In this document: positions 45,787-54,658 of the stretch, piece by piece
Layout: each line of letters starts with the position of its first letter
Numbering within the stretch: position 1 is the stretch's first letter
DNA from: Nostoc sphaeroides
GTDB taxonomy: Bacteria; Cyanobacteriota; Cyanobacteriia; Cyanobacteriales; Nostocaceae
Direction: 5' to 3'
Length of the DNA stretch: 64,000 nucleotides
Assembly: GCF_003443655.1 (NCBI RefSeq)
Contig: NZ_CP031941.1
Coordinates: 2,041,501-2,105,500, forward strand
Notes under the pieces: model-generated
What the model was told of the DNA's origin: nothing
The model's input: the letters and a program-made list of their open reading frames with translations, nothing else
The model's database searches: none
Made by a program: the position numbers and the translations under genes

Positions 45787-46030
45787 ATAGTGCGATCGCT
45801 TGATTTTGTAGTAGCGTCGCGAAGCTAAATTTGTGCAATAAATTTTGTCGGTTGGCTCCTTCGCGTCAGCGTCGCGCAGCGAAGAATGAGATCCAATACC
45901 CCGATGAATGTTGGGTTTCACGTTGCTCAACCCAACCTACGCTTAATGCATCATTTTAGGCTTGCCACGCCTGTAGGGTGCCTTATGCTTTGGCTAACGC
46001 ACCCTGTTAATTGTCCTAACTTTTCACTCA

Positions 46031-46140
46031 TTTCTATTTCTCTCTCCTGCAAGGAGAGAGACTTTGAATGTTCCCCCTTAGAGCATCGGGAAGGGGGTTA
46101 GGGCGTTACGTTTTCGTGGGTTTTTCCAGATGACGTGAAA
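46031..46140. repeat. Repeat family B, copy 3
   Basis: It contains TCTCTCCTGCAAGGAGAGA followed by AAGGGGG and ends TGACGTGAAAA. Elsewhere in the gap 45787-46507 lie common AACCCAACC-type and CGCACCC-type repeats but no gene. Confidence 0.65.
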
Positions 46141-46446
46141 ATTGAAGTTAATTACCATAGCATATTATAATCCCAAATGCAATATTCAGGGGAAAACACC
46201 CTCATAGCATTTGTCAGACATTAGTGGGTTTAAGGTGAAGCGATCTCAAAGCGATCGCCATTTTGGATAGTGGGCTACCAGAGCTACTAACTGTAGGGTA
46301 ACTAAAGGTACAGCAATACAGAGCAAGTATGGTGCATAGTACAGGAGTATAGAACATAGTTATAGTAACGATGGCATAAACTTTTTCAACATAGATACAC
46401 GACACTAGTTATAATTTCCTATAAGTTGAAAAAACTCTTAAGATTT

Positions 46447-46463
46447 AGCGTAATAATTACGCT
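46447..46463. promoter_or_regulatory. Perfect 17-base palindrome before fbaA
   Basis: AGCGTAAT-A-ATTACGCT lies 45 bp upstream of the fbaA start, in a position suited to an operator. I cannot name the regulator. It does not fit NtcA or a simple LysR site. Confidence 0.45.
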
Positions 46464-46507
46464 TCTCTCACACCGACTAGCTGACAACCACATTAGGAGG
46501 ACTATCT

Positions 46508-47587
46508 ATGGCGCTTGTACCACTGCGGCTGCTGTTGGATCACGCAGCTGAAAACGGTTACGGCATCCCAGCTTTCAACGTTAACAATTTGGAGCAGATT
46601 CAGGCAATCCTGAAGGCTGCTGTCGAGACAGATAGCCCCGTAATTTTACAAGCTTCACGCGGCGCTCGTAATTATGCAGGAGAAAATTTCCTCCGCCACC
46701 TAATTTTGGCAGCGGTAGAAACCTATCCTCACATTCCCATTGTCATGCACCAGGATCATGGTAATGCGCCTGCTACCTGCTACTCAGCAATTAAGAACAA
46801 CTTCACCAGCGTGATGATGGATGGTTCTTTAGAAGCTGATGCTAAGACCCCCGCTAGCTTCGAGTACAACGTTAATGTTACCCGCGAAGTTGTAAATGTA
46901 GCTCATGCTTTGGGTGTAAGTGTTGAAGGTGAACTCGGTTGTTTGGGTTCTCTGGAAACTGGTGCTGGTGAAGCTGAAGATGGTCACGGGTTTGAAGGTA
47001 CACTTGACCACTCTCAACTGCTAACCGACCCCGATGAAGCTGTTGACTTCGTAGAAGCAACCCAAGTAGATGCTTTGGCTGTTGCCATTGGCACTAGCCA
47101 CGGTGCTTACAAGTTTACTCGCAAGCCGACTGGGGAAATTTTGGCAATCAGCCGCATTGAAGAAATTCACCGCCGTCTGCCTAACACCCACTTGGTAATG
47201 CACGGTTCTTCTTCTGTACCTGAAGATTTGCTTGCACTGATTAACCAGTATGGTGGTGCAATTCCTGAAACCTACGGTGTACCTGTAGAAGAAATCCAAA
47301 AAGGGATCAAGAGCGGTGTACGGAAAGTAAATATTGACACCGACAACCGTTTGGCTATTACTGCTGCTGTCCGTGAAGCTTTGGCTAAAAAACCAGAGGA
47401 ATTTGACCCCCGTCACTTCCTCAAGCCTTCCATTACATACATGCAAAAAGTTTGTGCTGAACGCTATCAGCAATTTGGCACAGCTGGTAACGCAAGCAAG
47501 ATTAAGCAGATTTCTTTGGAAGATTTTGCTGCTAAGTATGCTAAAGGTGAACTCAATGTTGTTACCAAAGCTGCTGCTAAAGTTTAA
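46508..47587 (+). CDS. fbaA: Class II fructose-bisphosphate aldolase, Calvin cycle type
   Basis: The enzyme reversibly joins dihydroxyacetone phosphate with glyceraldehyde 3-phosphate (or erythrose 4-phosphate) in the Calvin cycle and gluconeogenesis. The 359-residue product has zinc-binding H-Q-D-H-G-N near residue 80 and H-G-S-S-S-V-P near 235, with later D-T-D-N-R-L near 275. The absence of short class I motifs and the length point to the class II long form found in cyanobacteria. A GGAGG site lies 7 bases before the ATG. A terminator follows. High expression is expected from the codon use and ribosome-binding site. Confidence 0.98.
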   Translation: MALVPLRLLLDHAAENGYGIPAFNVNNLEQIQAILKAAVETDSPVILQASRGARNYAGENFLRHLILAAVETYPHIPIVMHQDHGNAPATCYSAIKNNFTSVMMDGSLEADAKTPASFEYNVNVTREVVNVAHALGVSVEGELGCLGSLETGAGEAEDGHGFEGTLDHSQLLTDPDEAVDFVEATQVDALAVAIGTSHGAYKFTRKPTGEILAISRIEEIHRRLPNTHLVMHGSSSVPEDLLALINQYGGAIPETYGVPVEEIQKGIKSGVRKVNIDTDNRLAITAAVREALAKKPEEFDPRHFLKPSITYMQKVCAERYQQFGTAGNASKIKQISLEDFAAKYAKGELNVVTKAAAKV

Positions 47588-47659
47588 TTCTGACAACTAA
47601 TAAATAGGTGCATAGTACTGCTATGCTCCTAAAAAACTAAGGATTTTAATGTTGTCAGA

Positions 47660-47690
47660 AACCGGGTAGATACCCGGTTTTTTATTTTAT
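47660..47690 (+). terminator. Rho-independent terminator of fbaA
   Basis: A hairpin AACCGGGTA/TACCCGGTT with a two-base loop is followed by TTTTTATTTT, about 75 bp past the stop. Confidence 0.85.
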
Positions 47691-47732
47691 AGCAGTTCTC
47701 AATTGCATGAAATACAGACCTAACCCCCAGCC

Positions 47733-47867
47733 CTAGCCCTTTCAAGCTGGCCAAGGAAGATACGTTATTTCAGTGCTACCATCTTGAATCCTCCGCTCAG
47801 ATTTTGGGCTTTTTGAAGGTTGAAATAACCAATTCCGTTCTAAATTTCACCACCTTGAAAGGGCTAG
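47733..47867. mobile_element. MITE-like element with CTAGCCCTTTCAAG ends
   Basis: The 14-bp ends CTAGCCCTTTCAAG and CTTGAAAGGGCTAG are perfect inverted repeats 135 bp apart, outermost base to outermost base. The interior is non-coding. It lies in the gap 47588-47953. Confidence 0.7.
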
Positions 47868-47953
47868 TCCTAGTATATTGCTTCCATTCAAGAAGCCCTA
47901 TATTCATAAAGGCGGTATTGCTCTCCGTGTGCCCAGCCCCCAGTCCCTAATCC

Positions 47954-48766
47954 CTAGAACACCCTATGCTGTAAAGAGGGCATTTGACGGCGGACTTGTT
48001 CTAACCTAGTTGGCTTGATTTCTGCGATCGCAATTCCCGGTTTCTCTCCAGCATCGGCTAAAATTACACCCCAAGGGTCGATAATAACGGCGTGGCCGTG
48101 GGTTAGACGGCGACCGTAGTTATTGCCTGTTTGGGCAGGAGCAATGACGTAGGCGGTGTTTTCGATGGCTCTGGCTTGTAGTAGTACTTGCCAGTGGTCT
48201 TTGCCTGTAAAGGCGGTAAAGGCGGCGGGAATAAAGATAACATCAGCTCCCTTATCTGCCAGATGGCGGTACAGTTCCGGGAAGCGGACATCATAACAAA
48301 TGGAAAGCCCTAAATTACCAAGTTTTTCGGAAAAATGGACAGGTGGTAGTTCTGTACCAGCTACAACCGTGCTGGATTCCCGATAGGTGTTGCCGTCGGG
48401 GACATCAACATCAAATAGGTGTACTTTGTAGTAGCGGGCAAGTTCTTGACCGTTTGGGTCAATGAGTAAAGTGGTGTTATAAACTTTGCCTGTATTGTCT
48501 ACGGGAAGTGGAAAGCTGCCGCCCAAGATCGTAATTTGAAAGCGTTGAGCCATTTTTTTGAGAAATTTTTCACTTTCAAGAGCGATCGCATCACCTTGCG
48601 CGAGTTTGTCTTTTTCTTCTCCCATATAGGAAAAGTTTTCTGGCAAACCAACCAATTGGGCACCTTGACGCACGGCAAGCTCTATTAATTCTTCTGCCTG
48701 TGCCAAATTTTTTTGTAGATCGGGCACACTGGTCAATTGAATAGCGGCGGCTAAATAAGACTTCAT
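47954..48766 (-). CDS. Carbon-nitrogen hydrolase, nitrilase superfamily (Nit1/Nit2-like)
   Basis: The 270-residue product shows the full catalytic triad of the nitrilase superfamily: E43 in G-L-P-E-N-F, K114 in Y-Y-K-V-H-L-F-D and C157 in S-I-C-Y-D-V-R-F-P-E. The C-Y-D-V-R-F-P-E signature and the H-L-F-D motif match the Nit1/Nit2 branch, some members of which repair deaminated glutathione or hydrolyse omega-amides. The substrate here is inferred only from that. It is a lone minus-strand gene ending near the repeats after fbaA. Confidence 0.93.
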   Translation of the reverse strand: MKSYLAAAIQLTSVPDLQKNLAQAEELIELAVRQGAQLVGLPENFSYMGEEKDKLAQGDAIALESEKFLKKMAQRFQITILGGSFPLPVDNTGKVYNTTLLIDPNGQELARYYKVHLFDVDVPDGNTYRESSTVVAGTELPPVHFSEKLGNLGLSICYDVRFPELYRHLADKGADVIFIPAAFTAFTGKDHWQVLLQARAIENTAYVIAPAQTGNNYGRRLTHGHAVIIDPWGVILADAGEKPGIAIAEIKPTRLEQVRRQMPSLQHRVF

Positions 48767-48976
48767 AGATTCAACAACGAACAGTTGATTTATGGAAGAT
48801 AGATTATCAAAATATATCGCTACTTCAACATCTGTGGAACTTAATTAGAAATCAGTCAGCCAAGATTTTCTTTAAAACACTTGTTTTATTGCTGATCTTA
48901 ATCTTCCTCTGGGTTATAGCAAACTGAGCAAGATAAAGATTAAGTTGTGATCAAATCTTGATAAAAACTGTCTACT

Positions 48977-49570
48977 GTGGATATTTCTATTCTCATTCAA
49001 ACATTTATCGCTGTGTTTGTCTTGGCGGATGCTGTGGGCAATATACCGATTGTTTTAGTTTTGACTAAGGGCATGATGCCAGACCAAAGAAACAAAGTTA
49101 TAGATAAAGCAATTATCATTGCGATCGCAGTTCTTTTGCTATTTGCCTTTGCAGGGCAAATAATTTTAAATTACTTAGAAATCAGTATCGGCTCTTTGCG
49201 AGTAGCAGGAGGACTATTGTTGCTGTTAATTGCTTTGCAAATGCTGCGGGGAGAATTAGATCAGCCGATTATTGAAGAAGGACGCGATGTTGCAATTACT
49301 CCACTAGCTTTACCACTGTTAGCGGGGCCGGGGACTTTGACAACGGTGATGTTGCTGATGTCGAAATCACAGAGTCCGCATATTGCTGTCGCGGTGGGTA
49401 TCTTAGGGGCGATGTTTATCACTTGGTTAATTTTGCGTTTAGCAAATCTGATTGATCAGTGGATTGGTGCAGAAGGTGGAGTGATTGTGACTCAACTTTT
49501 GGGTTTTTTGTTGGCAGCGCTAGCGGTGGAAATTGGGAGTACGGGAATTAGGGAATTGTTTTTGAGCTAG
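48977..49570 (+). CDS. MarC family integral membrane protein
   Basis: The 197-residue product has six predicted transmembrane helices, the first at residues 5-25 and the last at 170-190. The family features D-A-V-G-N-I-P-I-V-L near residue 18 and P-L-A-L-P-L-L-A-G-P-G-T-L-T near 112 are visible. MarC proteins are inner-membrane proteins of uncertain function; the old link with antibiotic resistance is not established. The start is GTG at 48977. A symmetrical stem-loop after its stop may serve both this gene and trxA. Confidence 0.93.
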   Translation: MDISILIQTFIAVFVLADAVGNIPIVLVLTKGMMPDQRNKVIDKAIIIAIAVLLLFAFAGQIILNYLEISIGSLRVAGGLLLLLIALQMLRGELDQPIIEEGRDVAITPLALPLLAGPGTLTTVMLLMSKSQSPHIAVAVGILGAMFITWLILRLANLIDQWIGAEGGVIVTQLLGFLLAALAVEIGSTGIRELFLS

Positions 49571-49612
49571 AAAACTCCTAAAAATATTCTGAAACTGTAT
49601 ACAAACGTAAAT

Positions 49613-49649
49613 AAGTTTGAGAGACGAGAAATTCGCGCCTCTCAAACTT
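49613..49649. terminator. Symmetrical stem-loop between marC-like gene and trxA
   Basis: AAGTTTGAGAG at 49613-49623 pairs perfectly with CTCTCAAACTT at 49639-49649. It contains a GACGAGAAATTCGCG palindrome core related to the dispersed palindromes. A U-rich run follows only weakly on either side. Confidence 0.55.
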
Positions 49650-49718
49650 GTTTATAAAAATTAACCTAAACTTAGAACAAGATGGATAACTCAAGAGGAG
49701 TTTATTGCCAATTGAGTT

Positions 49719-50042
49719 TCAAAGATACTTTTCGAGAGTGGTAGCTAATGTAGTTTTAGGCACAGCCCCCACCACCATATCCACTTTTGCTCCATCCTTA
49801 AAAATCATTAATGTGGGAATACTGCGGATGCCGTACTGACTAGCAACTTGAGGATTTTCATCCGTGTTGACTTTGACGACCTTAATTTGACCTTTGTACT
49901 GTTCGGAGATTTCATCGACAACAGGAGCTACCATACGGCATGGTCCGCACCACGGTGCCCAAAAGTCAACTAAAACAGGTACATCGCTGTCGAGTACTTC
50001 TTGCTTGAAACTAGAATCGGTAACTTGCGCGGCTGTTGACAT
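49719..50042 (-). CDS. trxA: Thioredoxin
   Basis: From the ATG at 50042 the product has 107 residues with the active site W-C-G-P-C (C32 and C35) and the cis-proline region S-I-P-T-L-M near residue 75. A TTG further upstream (50060) is in frame but unlikely. Thioredoxin donates electrons to ribonucleotide reductase, PAPS reductase and others, and links photosynthetic electron flow to enzyme control. It follows guaB3 and yfr1, an order known for cyanobacteria. The m-type assignment would need comparison with other paralogues. Confidence 0.96.
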   Translation of the reverse strand: MSTAAQVTDSSFKQEVLDSDVPVLVDFWAPWCGPCRMVAPVVDEISEQYKGQIKVVKVNTDENPQVASQYGIRSIPTLMIFKDGAKVDMVVGAVPKTTLATTLEKYL

Positions 50043-50162
50043 GCCTAAAACCTTCGCCAATAATATCTGAGCTTGGTGAAAATTCTACCATAGCAAAAAC
50101 CTCAGCTTGGAAGTCCAAGGATGTACATTTGCAAAGAAGCTCTCTTATTTTATTTACAAACA

Positions 50163-50236
50163 TAAGGAACCGCCCGAACAGTAGTCCGGGCGGAGTGTGG
50201 TGTGAGGAGTGAACGGAAACATTCGTCTCCGCTATC
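50163..50236 (-). ncRNA. yfr1: Small regulatory RNA Yfr1
   Basis: On the minus strand a 5' hairpin (CGGAGAC/GTTTCCG) is followed by an unpaired stretch with the invariant 11-base motif ACTCCTCACAC (50210-50200), then a GC-rich terminator hairpin (CCGCCCG/CGGGCGG) and a short T-rich end. A good -10 box TACAAT lies at 50245-50240, seven bases before the likely start. Yfr1 is a cyanobacterial antisense-type regulator of outer-membrane and other mRNAs. Its place between guaB and trxA is the one reported in other cyanobacteria, which supports the identification. Confidence 0.92.
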
Positions 50237-50370
50237 TCTATTGTAGGCGACATATAGGATTTTTCCAGCAATTGTTTAGGGGGCTGGAAAAATTTAATAA
50301 GCAGGGGAGGCAGGGGAGGCAGGGGAAGCAGGGGAAGAAGAATTAATAACCCATGCCCCATGCCCCAATT

Positions 50371-51534
50371 CTATTTACCCATACCTAATTGTTGAGCTTT
50401 TTGGTAAACTTTACCCTCGGTTAATAAAGAAGGCGCAATCACAACTTCCACTTGTTGCATTTCTTTAATATTTTTGGCTCCTAAGGTGCCCATACTGGTT
50501 TTTAAGGCTCCTAAAAGATTGTGAGTGCCATCATCTAGTCCTGCTGGGCCAACGAGTATTTGCTCTAGGCTACCGGTGGTGGCAACGCGAATGCGGGTGC
50601 CACGAGGCAAGACTGGGCTGGGAGTAGCCATACCCCAATGATAACCTCGTCCTGGGGCTTCTGCGGCTCTAGCAAAGGGGGAACCAATCATCACACCATC
50701 GGCACCGCAGGCGATGCATTTACAAATGTCGCCACCGGTGATTAAACCACCATCAGCAATAATAGGAATATAGTTGCCAGTTTCCTTGTAGTAATCATCT
50801 CGTGCTGCGGCACAATCTGCGATCGCAGTCGCCTGCGGCACTCCCACACCCAACACGCCACGAGAAGTACACGCAGCACCAGGCCCAATTCCCACCAGTA
50901 CCCCAGCCGCTCCAGCTTTCAACAAATTCAAAGTGACTTCGTAAGTTACACAATTCCCCAACACCACGGGGATGGGCATGGAACGGCAAAATTCTGCTAA
51001 ATCAAGTGGTACTAAAGACTCTGGTGACAGATGTGCAGTAGAAACTACCGTAGCCTGTACAAAAAATAAATCTGCCCCAGCTTTTGCCACCGCCTCGCCG
51101 TATTTACTTGCACCGGCTGGAGTTGCACTTACCGCCGCAATGCCACCTTGTTGTTTAATTTCCTGAATTCGTTGTTCAATTAATTCTGGCTTTATTGGTT
51201 CAGCATAGAGTTCTTGCATCAGGGCAACAAATTCATCTTTCCCCACAGAGGCAATCCGATCTAATATTGGCTCTGGGTCAGCATAGCGAGTGTGAATCCC
51301 CTCTAAATTGAGGACACCTAATGCTCCTAACTGTGACAAACGTACAGCCATACGAACATCTACTACACCATCCATCGCACTGGCAATTATCGGGATTTCT
51401 CGCTCAATATTGCCAATACGCCACTTAGTATCTGCCAAACTGGGATCTAGTGTTCTGTTACCAGGGACTAGAGCAATTTCATCTATTCCGTAAGCTCTGC
51501 GAGCTGTTTTTCCCCGCCCAAGTTGAATTTCCAC
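50371..51534 (-). CDS. guaB3: GuaB3-family IMP dehydrogenase-related protein
   Basis: The 387-residue product has the (beta/alpha)8 barrel of IMP dehydrogenase without the CBS domains. The active-site loop reads G-P-G-A-A-C-T-S-R-G-V-L-G, with the catalytic cysteine. The flap region and D-G-G-L-I-T-G-G-D-I near 255 are typical. GuaB3 is common in actinobacteria and cyanobacteria and is annotated as IMP dehydrogenase-related. Activity in GTP synthesis is supported for some members. It precedes yfr1 and trxA on the same strand. Confidence 0.94.
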   Translation of the reverse strand: MEIQLGRGKTARRAYGIDEIALVPGNRTLDPSLADTKWRIGNIEREIPIIASAMDGVVDVRMAVRLSQLGALGVLNLEGIHTRYADPEPILDRIASVGKDEFVALMQELYAEPIKPELIEQRIQEIKQQGGIAAVSATPAGASKYGEAVAKAGADLFFVQATVVSTAHLSPESLVPLDLAEFCRSMPIPVVLGNCVTYEVTLNLLKAGAAGVLVGIGPGAACTSRGVLGVGVPQATAIADCAAARDDYYKETGNYIPIIADGGLITGGDICKCIACGADGVMIGSPFARAAEAPGRGYHWGMATPSPVLPRGTRIRVATTGSLEQILVGPAGLDDGTHNLLGALKTSMGTLGAKNIKEMQQVEVVIAPSLLTEGKVYQKAQQLGMGK

Positions 51535-51832
51535 GCTTTAATTTTTCTTAAATCTGTTTAAGCTAGGGTATCAAATTGTGAGATAAGTTGGGGCGTTTTT
51601 TTCCCTGAACTACACAGATAAATTCGAGTTACCCAAGCTGCCACTAAATGAGCAAAAATTGTTAATTGGTTTTTATATTGTGTTCTTTAAGGGTTGATGT
51701 TGCGCTAGTTTTTGGATAATTGTAGTTTCATGTGTTTTTTATTACTTAGTTAATCTCACGATTATTGGCATTAATTGGCTTAATTTACCTGTATTGACTT
51801 AAGCCAAGCTCATCCAAATTACCACTGATAAT

Positions 51833-52402
51833 TTATCGTTTATTTTTAACTGCATCCACACCAGTGTAACCAGTAGCTAGCCAAAGTATTGCTCTAGCTC
51901 CATCACGAATAGATTTTTCAATAGATTCAGGTGGTTTTTCTGAAGGAACTGGCACTGGTTTTAAATAAATACCTCGACTACCCAAAATAATTTCGCCGAT
52001 GACACAAGCCCGGCGCATGTGGAAATCTGAAGTAATCAAATAAACGCTCTTGATCCCACGAGCTTGCAAATCATCTACCAACGTAGTAAAATTAGTAACT
52101 GTATCCACAGCCTCATAGTCCAAATGTAAACGTTTGGGATCAACACCAGCTTTGGTAAACACTCGTTGGGTGAATGTAGGTGGACTACCCCCAGTAATCC
52201 AAATTGGTATATTTGGATGCTGGCGGACGAATTCAGCCGTAAACTTTTCTCGCTCCAAACGTCTCGTTGAACCACCCAACACTACAACTGCTTGCGGCTG
52301 TACAATTTGATTTTGTACTTCTTTGTATCCCCACCAGGTGATTAGCGGTAAGACAAAAGCCATAAAACGAAAAGATTTACCTGTAAAAAATAGCTTATTC
52401 AA
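51833..52402 (-). CDS. YdcF/SanA family protein (DUF218)
   Basis: The 189-residue product has an N-terminal membrane anchor (F-R-F-M-A-F-V-L-P-L-I-T-W-W) and the DUF218 fold: A-V-V-V-L-G-G-S-T-R-R near residues 36-46, W-I-T-G-G near 66, A-V-D-T-V-T-N-F near 100 and the T-S-D-F-H-M-R-R-A motif near 124. Members are implicated in envelope or peptidoglycan maintenance, but reactions are uncertain. It lies between guaB3 and a stretch without genes. Confidence 0.9.
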   Translation of the reverse strand: MNKLFFTGKSFRFMAFVLPLITWWGYKEVQNQIVQPQAVVVLGGSTRRLEREKFTAEFVRQHPNIPIWITGGSPPTFTQRVFTKAGVDPKRLHLDYEAVDTVTNFTTLVDDLQARGIKSVYLITSDFHMRRACVIGEIILGSRGIYLKPVPVPSEKPPESIEKSIRDGARAILWLATGYTGVDAVKNKR

Positions 52403-52862
52403 GGCTCGATAAATTTATTTACTGAGTCAAAAATTTCCTCTGGCTAGAAGAAAAACAACAATTGATAGTAGAAGAGTAGCAAACTCCTATAAAATCTGCC
52501 CAAATATATATAAATTTGGGTGATTTTTATGTTGCAGCACGATTAAGCGTGCTTGAAGTTTTACCTTTAATTGATGGATTATCCTAACCGATATCGGACA
52601 ATTCATCAAAGGATGTTAGCATCTTCTCAAAGAACCCCATTTAGAAGATGACTAATTACATTAAATTCTCGCTTGATCATGAACTTTTTTGAAGTTTACT
52701 ATATTTTCGCATTATTGAAAGAGCGATCGCACTTTTTGGTAGAACATATAATCAGGCGATCAGGCGATCGCTTAGAATTTAGGTGTAGTGCGTTGGCGTA
52801 GCGTTTCGCAGGAAAGGTATCGCCCTTGCTGGTAGAATATATATATAATCAAGCGATAAGAT
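52403..52862. other. Gap without recognised gene
   Basis: It contains several GCGATCGC (HIP1) octamers and an AT-rich upstream part. I see no coding frame or structure above chance. Confidence 0.6.
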
Positions 52863-53078
52863 TTAAGCACTCACTAACAGAGTCAGGCGTTTCAGTATAC
52901 GTAGTACGTCGTACAATTCATTTCCAGGGTTTCGCATCAAAAAACCCTTTGATAAAGCATAACGCGGTAGATTTACTTTCACTTCGTGGAAGAATGAGTC
53001 ATCCAAAACTAACTGAATTCCAAAGTTATCGATTAAGTACCTTAAGTTAGTGTCCTTTGCTTGGATTATTTGCGTCAT
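52863..53078 (-). pseudogene. N-terminal remnant of a type I restriction endonuclease-like protein
   Basis: The frame starting at ATG 53078 begins M-T-Q-I-I-Q-A-K-D-T-N-L-R-Y-L and continues F-G-I-Q-L-V-L-D-D-S-F-F. This matches the N-terminus of cyanobacterial HsdR_N-type proteins annotated as restriction endonuclease R subunits. After about 30 residues the similarity ends and the rest is short and unlike the family. The remainder of a full gene (several hundred residues) is absent. It is probably a decayed fragment. Confidence 0.5.
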
Positions 53079-53307
53079 AAGTTTTGGGAAGTAGAAAATA
53101 GGACTTACACAAAATACCTCTAAAACGCTGATTTCTCCGTGCCCGGTTATTGAGCGTTCGCGTAGCGTCTCCAAGAGTTGTCGAAATACTGCGCCTGGAG
53201 CAGTTCGTTATTCCATAACAATTGTTAATTACGAATTACGAACTTGTACTGAGCTTGTCCTGAGCGTAGCCGAAGGGCGTAGCCGAAGTATTACGAAGGA
53301 TTTTATC

Positions 53308-54561
53308 CTATTCATTAGTTGCTGCTTCCAGCCAGACTTCCACATCATCTGCTAGCAGCTTCTGGGCTGCATCCATCATTGATGCTGCAATATCTTTAAG
53401 GTCTTCGCGGTTGTTCAAGTAAGTTTTTAAAGCTTCCATTGGGTCGATGCTGCTACTTGCAGTCAATTCAGGAATGCGGGGACGAGCTAATTGACTCAAT
53501 AATTCTGCTTGAATGGTGTAGGTGTGAGCCGGACTTAAAGCAGTATGTAGAGAGGAACTGTCAATTAAATCCATCTGCTCAGAGCGGAGTTTGTAAATTA
53601 GCCGCACTACAGCATCTTGAATATCATACTTAGCGATCGCTTTCATTAACACCCCTTGCGGATCATCTGCTTTGGAGATATCCACTTCAATGGTGCGGAA
53701 AGTCCGAACTGTTAAGGGACAAAATTCCCATTCAACCCTCCCCCGCTCCAGTTCTATCATCACATAGCCTTTGTCTTCTTTTTCTTCACTAAAATCTACG
53801 CGCTCAATACTTCCCGGATAAATCACCGGGGGGTTGTTGGATTTATTCAGATTTTGGTGGCGGTGGACGTGTCCCAAAGCTACATAATCAAAACAAGGTC
53901 GCGTTAGCAAAGATAAGGGTAGAGTAAAGCCTTTACCCACCGCTAAAAAGCGTTCTGCGCCCAAGGTAGCATTGTCAGACATCAAATGAGCCAAAAGGAT
54001 AGTTGGCACATCGGGGTCAAGACGGCGAATTTCCCCTTCTAAAACAACTCGCAGACGTTCCGTTAACAGTTCGTTGACTTCCGCCAAAGATGAACCCTCA
54101 GTTTCTTGGCGAGTCATCAGAGTTGAACGGGTTAACCAAGGCAGGGTAATTACTTGCACTTTGCCATTACGGGTTTCGATGCAGTGAGTAGTTAATGTGT
54201 CACCCACAACAAACCCTGGCACTCCTAAAGTGCGGTAAATATTTAAACTCGCGCCTCCCTGTCCTTGGGAGTGTTGGTCGTGGTTGCCCACCAACAGCAC
54301 TGTTGGAATATTGGCATCCATGAGACGGCGAAATTGGCTGGCAAAAGCTTGCTGTACATAAGGCGGTGGTGTAGCATCCGGGAAAGCATCGCCACCAAAT
54401 ATCACCATATCAACAGCATCTGTCAACGCTCGGTCAATACATCTAGATAAGGTATTGACAAAATCCTCCAATCGTGTATTTAATCCCGTTTCTGGATTAA
54501 TTCGTCCGTGGGAGAAGCCGCTTCCCATGTGGATGTCGGAGAGATGGAGGATTTTAATCAT
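53308..54561 (-). CDS. sbcD: SbcD/Mre11-type DNA repair exonuclease subunit
   Basis: The 417-residue product shows the metallophosphoesterase motifs of Mre11/SbcD in order: S-D-I-H-M-G near residue 9, G-G-D-A-F-P near 55, G-N-H-D-Q-H near 92, a histidine in A-H-L-M near 195 and G-H-V-H-R-H near 235. The C-terminal half is a DNA-binding and cap region with less conservation. SbcD works with the SbcC ATPase on DNA ends and hairpins. An SbcC gene is not adjacent. Its presence may matter for stability of the many palindromes in this genome. It is followed on the minus strand by a repeat-rich gap. Confidence 0.93.
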   Translation of the reverse strand: MIKILHLSDIHMGSGFSHGRINPETGLNTRLEDFVNTLSRCIDRALTDAVDMVIFGGDAFPDATPPPYVQQAFASQFRRLMDANIPTVLLVGNHDQHSQGQGGASLNIYRTLGVPGFVVGDTLTTHCIETRNGKVQVITLPWLTRSTLMTRQETEGSSLAEVNELLTERLRVVLEGEIRRLDPDVPTILLAHLMSDNATLGAERFLAVGKGFTLPLSLLTRPCFDYVALGHVHRHQNLNKSNNPPVIYPGSIERVDFSEEKEDKGYVMIELERGRVEWEFCPLTVRTFRTIEVDISKADDPQGVLMKAIAKYDIQDAVVRLIYKLRSEQMDLIDSSSLHTALSPAHTYTIQAELLSQLARPRIPELTASSSIDPMEALKTYLNNREDLKDIAASMMDAAQKLLADDVEVWLEAATNE

Positions 54562-54620
54562 ATTTGTCCTTAGTCCTTAGTCATTTGCTCTTTGTTTAAT
54601 ACTAATGACTAATGACCATT

Positions 54621-54648
54621 GTACAGACGCGATTAATCGCGTCTGTAC
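54621..54648. repeat. Perfect 28-bp palindrome
   Basis: This copy of the dispersed GACGCGATTAATCGCGTC-type element is perfect over all 28 bases (GTACAGACGCGATT and its complement). It lies between sbcD and cysH. Confidence 0.9.
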
Positions 54649-54658
54649 TGACCAATGA

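Noticed and set aside
45886..46101. Open frame of 71 codons
   Set aside because: It runs through common intergenic repeats including repeat family B.
46214..46405. Open frame of 63 codons on the minus strand, cysteine-rich and hydrophobic
   Set aside because: No ribosome-binding site, odd composition and position in the fbaA upstream region.
50011..50361. Open frame of 116 codons on the minus strand
   Set aside because: It translates the Yfr1 RNA, a purine repeat and the trxA start region in the wrong frame.
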